Below the pieces are notes generated by a model, which was not told where the DNA came from, did not search any database, and was given only the letters and a program-made list of their open reading frames with translations. The position numbers and the translations under genes were made by a program. From NCBI GenBank assembly GCA_964448395.1, contig CAYUWM010000035.1:1-19164 (forward strand): a DNA stretch of 19,164 bases, in the 5' to 3' direction. Origin of the DNA: CAYUWM01 sp964448395. Lineage in GTDB: Bacteria; Chloroflexota; Dehalococcoidia; E44-bin15. Shown here one piece after another: positions 14,655-19,164 of this stretch. Positions within the stretch are counted from its first letter, which is position 1. The number at the start of each line of letters is the position of its first letter.

Positions 14655-15373
14655 ACTGCACACCCCTCGTACCCGTGTGATTTGATGCTGGCCAGGATTT
14701 CATGCGGGTTGCCGCGGCACCATATCCCGCCATTGAGCAGAACGCAGGCACGGTCGGCCTCTACGTAGTCCAATATGTGGCCGGTGTGGGTGATGATCAG
14801 GCCGGAGTGGGTCCTGCTGCGCATCTTGTCCCGCTGCAGCACCTCGTTGATCATGTCGCCCACCAGATGGATGTTCACCAGGTCAACCCCCGAGTCGGGC
14901 TCGTCCAGCATGACGAACTCAGGCCCCTGGGCAATCAACTGCATCAGCTCCGAGCGCTTGACCTCACCGCCGGAAAAGCCGTAGTTCACCTCCCGGTCGA
15001 GCATATCTTCCATATTCGCCCTCTGCGCCAGCTGGTCGATAGTGGAGCCGTTTCCCTTATCGCCGAGGCAGGCCTTCACCATGTCCCTCATCTTCACGCC
15101 ACGCACCACCGGGGGGCGCTGGAAGAGGATGCCGAGCCCCCTGCGCGAGCGCTCGTCCACCGGCAGGCGGGTTATGTCCTCCCCCTTGAACAGGATGCGC
15201 CCTTTGGTTACCTTGTATCGGGGGAAGCCCATGATGGTCATCAGCAGCGTGCTCTTGCCGCCCCCGTTGGGGCCGAACAGCACCAGCGTCTCCCCGATGT
15301 CCACATTGAAGCTGATGTCGTGGATTATCTGCCTGCTGTCGACTGCTACCGATAGCTCCTCTACCTCAAGCAT
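14639..15373 (-). CDS. sufC: SufC Fe-S assembly ATPase (ABC-type)
   Basis: 244 residues, typical SufC length. The Walker A is GPNGGGKST (about 34-42), the signature is GFSGGE, Walker B with the SufC-specific extension reads MLDEPDSGVD, and the switch His is in ITHTGHIL. LGILFQRPP fills the Q-loop. SufC drives conformational change in its SufB/SufD partner during cluster assembly in the cytoplasm and is not a transporter ATPase here, since no membrane partner is nearby. Odd point: the protein ends with a C238-A-V-C241 pair, a CxxC at the extreme C-terminus. GGAGGT lies five bases before the ATG, and a promoter candidate is at 15400-15428. It is the first gene of the sufC-sufB unit. Confidence 0.93.
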   Translation of the reverse strand: MLEVEELSVAVDSRQIIHDISFNVDIGETLVLFGPNGGGKSTLLMTIMGFPRYKVTKGRILFKGEDITRLPVDERSRRGLGILFQRPPVVRGVKMRDMVKACLGDKGNGSTIDQLAQRANMEDMLDREVNYGFSGGEVKRSELMQLIAQGPEFVMLDEPDSGVDLVNIHLVGDMINEVLQRDKMRSRTHSGLIITHTGHILDYVEADRACVLLNGGIWCRGNPHEILASIKSHGYEGCAVCQKK

Positions 15374-15399
15374 GGCGCACCTCCGATTATCACCCCGTC

Positions 15400-15428
15400 A
15401 TTGTACGCCGATTTAGGTAGCGGTGCAA
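15400..15428 (-). promoter_or_regulatory. Promoter candidate for sufCB
   Basis: On the minus strand, TTGCAC (15428 down to 15423) is followed after 17 bases by TACAAT (15405 down to 15400, 5 of 6). The predicted start near 15393 gives a leader of about 20 bases holding GGAGGT. I saw no recognisable repressor operator. Confidence 0.5.
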
Positions 15429-15463
15429 TGACGAAAGTTACAGATAATGCTGATACCGCAGGG

Positions 15464-15492
15464 TTGCTACTATGCACCATATGGGATAAAAT
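15464..15492 (+). promoter_or_regulatory. Promoter candidate for the cysK-cysE sulfur operon
   Basis: TTGCTA (15464-15469) is followed after 17 bases by TAAAAT (15487-15492, 5 of 6). The predicted start near 15499 leaves only about 21 bases to the ATG, with GGGGAGG at 15510-15516. A leader this short has no room for a riboswitch or T-box, so regulation would have to be at initiation. Confidence 0.55.
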
Positions 15493-15519
15493 TATAGCCT
15501 ACTCTGGTAGGGGAGGATT

Positions 15520-16449
15520 ATGCCGAAGATCGCTAAAGATATCACCCAACTGGTGGGCAATACGCCTCTGGTCAGGCTGAACGGGGTTAGCCGGGGATCG
15601 CACGCGGAGTTGGTGGCCAAGCTGGAGTTCTACAACCCGCTGGCCAGCATCAAGGACAGGATCGGGGTGGCGATGATCGATGCCGCCGAGAAGGAAGGAA
15701 GGCTCAAACAGGGCGGCGTTGTTATCGAGCCCACCAGCGGCAATACCGGGATCGGGCTGGCCTTCGTCTGTGCCGCCAGGGGCTACCGTCTGATTCTGAC
15801 CATGCCAGACAGCATGTCGATCGAGCGCAGGGGTTTGCTGGAGGCGCTGGGGGCAGAGCTGGTGTTGAGTCCGGGGGCAGAGGGAATGAGGGGGGCCATC
15901 GAAGCGGCTGAGCGGTTAGTCAACGAGACCCCGGGGGCCTTCATGCCACAGCAGTTCAACAATCCCGCTAACCCCAAAGCACATCGCGAGACCACTGCGG
16001 AGGAGATATGGGAGGATACCGAGGCTAAGGTGGATGTGCTGGTCGCTGGGGTGGGCACCGGGGGCACTATCACCGGGATAGCGGGGCTGCTCAAGCAGAG
16101 GAAGCCCGGGGTTCGAGCTATTGCCGTGGAGCCGCAGGGCTCGCCGGTGCTGACCGGCGGCAAGCCAGGCCCGCATAAGATTCAGGGCATCGGTGCCGGT
16201 TTCACTCCCGATATACTGGATACGGAACTTATCGATGAGGTAATCGCGGTTGCAGATGAAGACGCAATCGAGATGACGCGCAGGCTGGCCCGTGAGGAGG
16301 GTATCCTGGCGGGCATCTCGTCCGGCGCGGCAACCTGGGCGGCGGTGGAGGTTGCCAACAGGGAGGAGAATAAAGGTAAGCTCATCGTGGTAATCCTGCC
16401 CGACAGCGGGGAGAGATACCTGAGCACAGGGATATTCGGGGGAACTTGA
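15520..16449 (+). CDS. cysK: Cysteine synthase (O-acetylserine sulfhydrylase)
   Basis: 309 residues, full length for CysK, a cytoplasmic pyridoxal-phosphate enzyme that makes cysteine from O-acetylserine and sulfide. The PLP lysine is K45 in NPLASIKDRIG. The substrate loop TSGNTG is at 72-77, the phosphate-binding GVGTGGT at 177-183, and the C-terminal PDSGERYLST is standard. FNNPANPKAHRETT matches the OAS-type rather than the cystathionine beta-synthase branch, and no heme or CBS domain is attached. A GGGGAGG site lies close to the ATG. It is followed after one base by cysE, which makes its substrate, so the O-acetylserine pathway is complete here. Confidence 0.95.
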   Translation: MPKIAKDITQLVGNTPLVRLNGVSRGSHAELVAKLEFYNPLASIKDRIGVAMIDAAEKEGRLKQGGVVIEPTSGNTGIGLAFVCAARGYRLILTMPDSMSIERRGLLEALGAELVLSPGAEGMRGAIEAAERLVNETPGAFMPQQFNNPANPKAHRETTAEEIWEDTEAKVDVLVAGVGTGGTITGIAGLLKQRKPGVRAIAVEPQGSPVLTGGKPGPHKIQGIGAGFTPDILDTELIDEVIAVADEDAIEMTRRLAREEGILAGISSGAATWAAVEVANREENKGKLIVVILPDSGERYLSTGIFGGT

Positions 16450-16450
16450 T

Positions 16451-17155
16451 TTGCTGCATCTGTTTGGCATGCTGAGGGAGGACATGAGGACGGTTTTCGC
16501 CGGTGACCCGGCGGCGAGGAACACGCTGGAGGTGCTGGTATGTTATCCCGGGCTGCACGCGCTGTGGAATCACCGTGCCGCCCATTACCTGTGGCGCCAC
16601 CGGCTGCGGCTTATCGGTCGGCTGCTGTCGCATGTCAACCGTTTCGTTACCGGCATAGAGATCCACCCCGGTGCCTCCATCGGGAGGAGGTTCTTCATCG
16701 ACCACGGCATGGGGGTGGTTATCGGCGAGACCTCCGAGATCGGCGACGATGTGTTGATATATCAGGGTGTGGTATTGGGCGGCACCACCCACGAGAAGAT
16801 GAAACGCCATCCGACGATAGGTAATAACGTGGTGCTCGGTGCGGGAGCCACACTGCTGGGGGCGATAACGATCGGCGAGCGGGCGAGGATCGGCGCCGGA
16901 TCGGTGGTGGTGCAGAACGTCGAACCCGGGGCCACGGTGGTGGGGGTACCCGGCCGCGTGGTGACGGGACGGACCCCGGTGGAAGCGCTGGAGCACGGGC
17001 GCCTGCCCGACCCGGTCAGTGAGGCTATCGGCCACCTGGTGGACGACCAGTCGGAGATAGCAGAGCGCCTGCGACACATCGAAAAATATCTCGAAATCGA
17101 TACCGGGGAGCAGAAACCGCGGAGGCTGGATCACAAAGGTATGGCTCAGGGGTAA
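16451..17155 (+). CDS. cysE: Serine O-acetyltransferase
   Basis: 234 residues, the short form of CysE common outside enterobacteria. It acetylates serine with acetyl-CoA to give O-acetylserine for CysK. The start MLREDMRTVFAGDPAARNTLEVLVCYPGLHALW is the helical N-domain, followed by a left-handed beta-helix of hexapeptide repeats (from about IHPGASIG at 71). The catalytic Asp-His pair is D84-H85 in FFIDHGMGVVIGET. I use a TTG start at 16451 because GGGGGA lies seven bases upstream, at the end of cysK; the ATG at 16469 lacks a ribosome site but is closer to the usual family N-terminus. Only one base separates it from the cysK stop. Confidence 0.93.
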   Translation: MLHLFGMLREDMRTVFAGDPAARNTLEVLVCYPGLHALWNHRAAHYLWRHRLRLIGRLLSHVNRFVTGIEIHPGASIGRRFFIDHGMGVVIGETSEIGDDVLIYQGVVLGGTTHEKMKRHPTIGNNVVLGAGATLLGAITIGERARIGAGSVVVQNVEPGATVVGVPGRVVTGRTPVEALEHGRLPDPVSEAIGHLVDDQSEIAERLRHIEKYLEIDTGEQKPRRLDHKGMAQG

Positions 17156-17169
17156 GTAAGGAGTGAGAG

Positions 17170-18378
17170 ATGGCAAAGACCATTGCTGAGATTAATGAGA
17201 AGATCGCTAAGGGCAAGGCGGTAGTGGTCACCGCTGAGGAGGTCATCGGCCTGGCAGCGAAGAAGGGGATAGAAAAGGCCGCCAGGGAGGTGGATGTGGT
17301 GACCACCGGCACCTTCGGGCCGATGTGCTCATCGGGAGCCTACTTCAACCTGGGACATACTAAGCCGAGGATTAAGGTGGGAGGGGGGAAGGCATCCCTG
17401 AATGATGTGCCGGTCTATACCGGCATCGCCGCGGTGGACATCTTCCTCGGTGCTACCGCTGTGCCCGAGGACGACCCGCTGAACCGGATCCATCCCGGGC
17501 CGTTCAACTACGGCGGTGGCCACGTCATCGAGGAGCTGGTGGCGGGCAACGATGTCAGGCTGATGGTGTCGGCCTACGGCACCGACTGCTATCCAAGGAA
17601 GAAGCTGGAAACGTGGATCAATATCAAGGACATGAACGAGGCGGTGCTGTTCGATATGAGAAACGCCTACCAGAACTACAACGTTGCGGTGAACCTCTCC
17701 GATAAGACCATCTACACCTATATGGGGGTGCTGAAGCCCAAGCTGGGCAACGCCAACTACAGCTCGGCGGGACAGCTCTCACCGCTGCTCAACGACCCGT
17801 ATTATAAGACCATCGGCATCGGCAGCAGGATCTTTCTCGGCGGCGGCATTGGCTACGTCTCGTGGCAGGGCACCCAGCATAACCCTGAAGCTTTGCGCTC
17901 CGACAACGGGGTGCCGCGGAGGGGAGCGGGGACGCTGGCGGTTATCGGCGACCTGAAGCAGATGAGCCCCCGCTGGCTGGTGGGCACCAGCATGCTGGGC
18001 TACGGTGTCTCGCTCACCGTCGGCATCGGCGTACCCATCCCCATACTTTCGGAGGAGATACTACGCTTCACAACAGTCAAGGACGAAGATATACTCGCCC
18101 CCGTCGTCGATTACAGCGAGGTTTACCCCCAGCGGGAGCCCGATATCCTGGGAGAGGTCAGTTACGGCCAGCTGCGCAGCGGGAGGGTCAAGATAAAAGG
18201 CAAGGAGGTGCCCACCGCGTCGCTCTCCAGCTACCCACGGGCGGTGGAGATAGCCAATACCCTCAAGGAGTGGATCTTGAAGGGGGAGTTCTTGCTCACC
18301 GAGCCGGTGGCGCCGCTCCCTGGTGTCGGGGAAGGGATTACCGTCAAGCCGCTCAATGAACGTCCCATAACGGAGTGA
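17170..18378 (+). CDS. DUF39/COG1900 homocysteine biosynthesis protein
   Basis: 402 residues. Members of this family, found mostly in methanogens and anaerobic bacteria, were shown genetically in Methanosarcina acetivorans (MA1821) to be needed for homocysteine formation from aspartate semialdehyde and sulfide, independently of O-acetylhomoserine. Two Cys in conserved-looking motifs are visible: C53 (GPMCSSGA) and C140 (GTDCYPR). The central block runs from KVGGGKASLNDVPVYTGIAAVD through GGGHVIEELVAG to GSRIFLGGGIGYVSWQGTQH. There are no C-terminal CBS domains, which some archaeal members carry. AAGGAG lies six bases before ATG 17170. It is 14 bases after cysE and followed by the ferredoxin and UPF0280 genes, the conserved partner set. 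Confidence 0.9.
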   Translation: MAKTIAEINEKIAKGKAVVVTAEEVIGLAAKKGIEKAAREVDVVTTGTFGPMCSSGAYFNLGHTKPRIKVGGGKASLNDVPVYTGIAAVDIFLGATAVPEDDPLNRIHPGPFNYGGGHVIEELVAGNDVRLMVSAYGTDCYPRKKLETWINIKDMNEAVLFDMRNAYQNYNVAVNLSDKTIYTYMGVLKPKLGNANYSSAGQLSPLLNDPYYKTIGIGSRIFLGGGIGYVSWQGTQHNPEALRSDNGVPRRGAGTLAVIGDLKQMSPRWLVGTSMLGYGVSLTVGIGVPIPILSEEILRFTTVKDEDILAPVVDYSEVYPQREPDILGEVSYGQLRSGRVKIKGKEVPTASLSSYPRAVEIANTLKEWILKGEFLLTEPVAPLPGVGEGITVKPLNERPITE

Positions 18379-18434
18379 GCTCGATACCAATGGTGTATGT
18401 AAAGACTGGTCGATAAAGTAGGAAGAGGATAACG

Positions 18435-18845
18435 ATGGCGATTTCTAAAAGGGTAGTGCTGCATTTCCCGTCCCGGATGGTGGACCAGCCGATAATCTAC
18501 CGCCTGGTCAAGGACTATGACCTGGTGCTCAATATCCTAAAGGCGTCGGTTACGCCTAAGGAGGAGGGCATCATGGTGTTGGAGCTGTCGGGGGCGCGCC
18601 AGGATTACGATAAGGGCATCAAGTACCTGAAAGGGACCGGTGTAAAGATCCAGTCGCTGGGACAGGACGTGATGCGCAACGATTCGCGGTGCACCCATTG
18701 CGGGGCGTGTGTGGCTATCTGTCCCACCGGCGCCCTGTCGCTCGACCCCGCTACCAAAAGGGTGAACTTCGATGAGGAGCGGTGTACCGCCTGCGGTCTG
18801 TGCGTGCTGGCCTGTCCCCCGCGGGCAATGGAGGTACATTTCTAA
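18435..18845 (+). CDS. NIL-domain protein with two [4Fe-4S] ferredoxin motifs
   Basis: 136 residues. Residues about 3-78 form a NIL (ACT-like ligand-binding) domain of the kind that ends methionine ABC transporter ATPases (MetN). The C-terminal part holds two cluster motifs, CTHCGACVAICP (from about residue 86) and CTACGLCVLACP (from about 118), each C-x2-C-x2-C-x3-C-P, so two [4Fe-4S] clusters are expected. The architecture and position match MA1822, the electron-transfer partner of the DUF39 protein in the direct homocysteine route. It is cytoplasmic, with no signal or membrane segment. A purine-rich GAAGAGG precedes the ATG. Its stop overlaps the next start by one base. Confidence 0.92.
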   Translation: MAISKRVVLHFPSRMVDQPIIYRLVKDYDLVLNILKASVTPKEEGIMVLELSGARQDYDKGIKYLKGTGVKIQSLGQDVMRNDSRCTHCGACVAICPTGALSLDPATKRVNFDEERCTACGLCVLACPPRAMEVHF

Positions 18846-19164
18846 TGGATCAACCCAGGTTCTATCGCCATTGGGTGAAGGACAGCGATCTAGTATCCTT
18901 CAGCGTGGCGGTCGCGGAGACCGACCTCTACCTGCGCGCCCGGTCGAGCCTCGAGCAAGAGGCGCGGGAATCGATCGTCAGGCACCGTGCCCTGCTGGAG
19001 GGGTACATCGCGGGTCATCCCGGCTTCGCCGACGCGCTCGAACCGGTATCGGTTGAGGCTGATGCCCCCGCGATAGTGAGGGATATGGCACAGGCCGCGG
19101 AGCTGGCCGGGGTCGGCCCCATGGCAGCGGTGGCGGGCGCTATCGCCGAGGCGGTGGGCCGGGA
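18845..19164 (+). CDS. UPF0280/COG2122 family protein (partial, runs off the window)
   Basis: An open frame starts at ATG 18845 in the TAATG overlap with the ferredoxin stop, has GGAGGT (18830-18835) nine bases upstream, and remains open to the end (106 codons seen). The visible part reads FYRHWVKDSDLVSFSVAVAETDLYLRA at the start and ends in MAQAAELAGVGPMAAVAGAIAEAVG, the hallmark of UPF0280 (COG2122), a family distantly related to ApbE. In methanogens a COG2122 gene has been linked to growth at low sulfide, as I recall. Its place directly after the DUF39 and NIL-ferredoxin genes supports a role in the same sulfur pathway. About two thirds of the protein is outside the window. Confidence 0.88.
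   Translation, partial: MDQPRFYRHWVKDSDLVSFSVAVAETDLYLRARSSLEQEARESIVRHRALLEGYIAGHPGFADALEPVSVEADAPAIVRDMAQAAELAGVGPMAAVAGAIAEAVGR

Noticed and set aside
15374..15519. Riboswitch or T-box leader ahead of the cysteine operon.
   Set aside because: The whole divergent gap is 146 bases, the predicted leader is about 21 bases, and no T-box sequence, SAM-type core or terminator hairpin is visible.
1..19164. Mobile elements, CRISPR arrays, tRNA or rRNA genes.
   Set aside because: No transposase or integrase-like protein, regularly spaced repeat, cloverleaf or rRNA-like segment was seen on either strand.

Overview
The window is a compact, roughly 60% GC bacterial stretch with short intergenic gaps, overlapping genes and consensus-like sigma70 promoters. 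The gene mix includes a lone SufC/SufB pair, a PAC2-family protein, a DUF39 homocysteine-synthesis protein with its ferredoxin and UPF0280 partners, an acetone-carboxylase-type operon, and family I and III CoA-transferases. This combination suggests a strictly anaerobic lineage, most plausibly an uncultivated Dehalococcoidia-like Chloroflexota. That placement is inference from gene content only; no rRNA or marker gene is present. I see no mobile element, CRISPR array, tRNA or rRNA, and no gene-free stretch longer than about 205 bases.

Left region (1-7155), a ketone/CoA module. Two minus-strand genes, an iron-sulfur flavoprotein and an acetyl-CoA hydrolase/4-hydroxybutyrate CoA-transferase relative, are read divergently from an acxABC-like operon on the plus strand (beta, alpha and gamma subunits of an ATP-dependent acetone carboxylase). 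The 205-base divergent gap holds a near-perfect promoter for each direction. A plausible reading is that a ketone is carboxylated to a beta-keto acid and then handled as a CoA ester. However, the alpha subunit and the CoA-transferase each appear to lack a residue expected at the active site, so the chemistry may differ from the textbook enzymes.

Middle region (7156-12895), mixed metabolism. An HpnA-like NAD(P)-dependent epimerase/reductase converges on a PAC2 protein; their stop codons lie in the same CTAG. The PAC2 gene is cotranscribed with a metallo-beta-lactamase-fold hydrolase, and a symmetric bidirectional promoter separates that pair from an unknown helical protein. A family III CoA-transferase or racemase follows, and its 3' end overlaps a convergent ROK-family sugar kinase by 38 bases.

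Right region (12928-19164), sulfur. A DUF5661-like protein, SufB and SufC lie on the minus strand. Divergent from them are cysK-cysE (serine to cysteine with sulfide), a DUF39/COG1900 protein, a NIL-domain ferredoxin and the start of a UPF0280/COG2122 gene that runs off the window. The last three are the set implicated in making homocysteine directly from aspartate semialdehyde and sulfide in methanogens. The region therefore looks like a sulfide-assimilation island feeding cysteine, homocysteine and Fe-S clusters.
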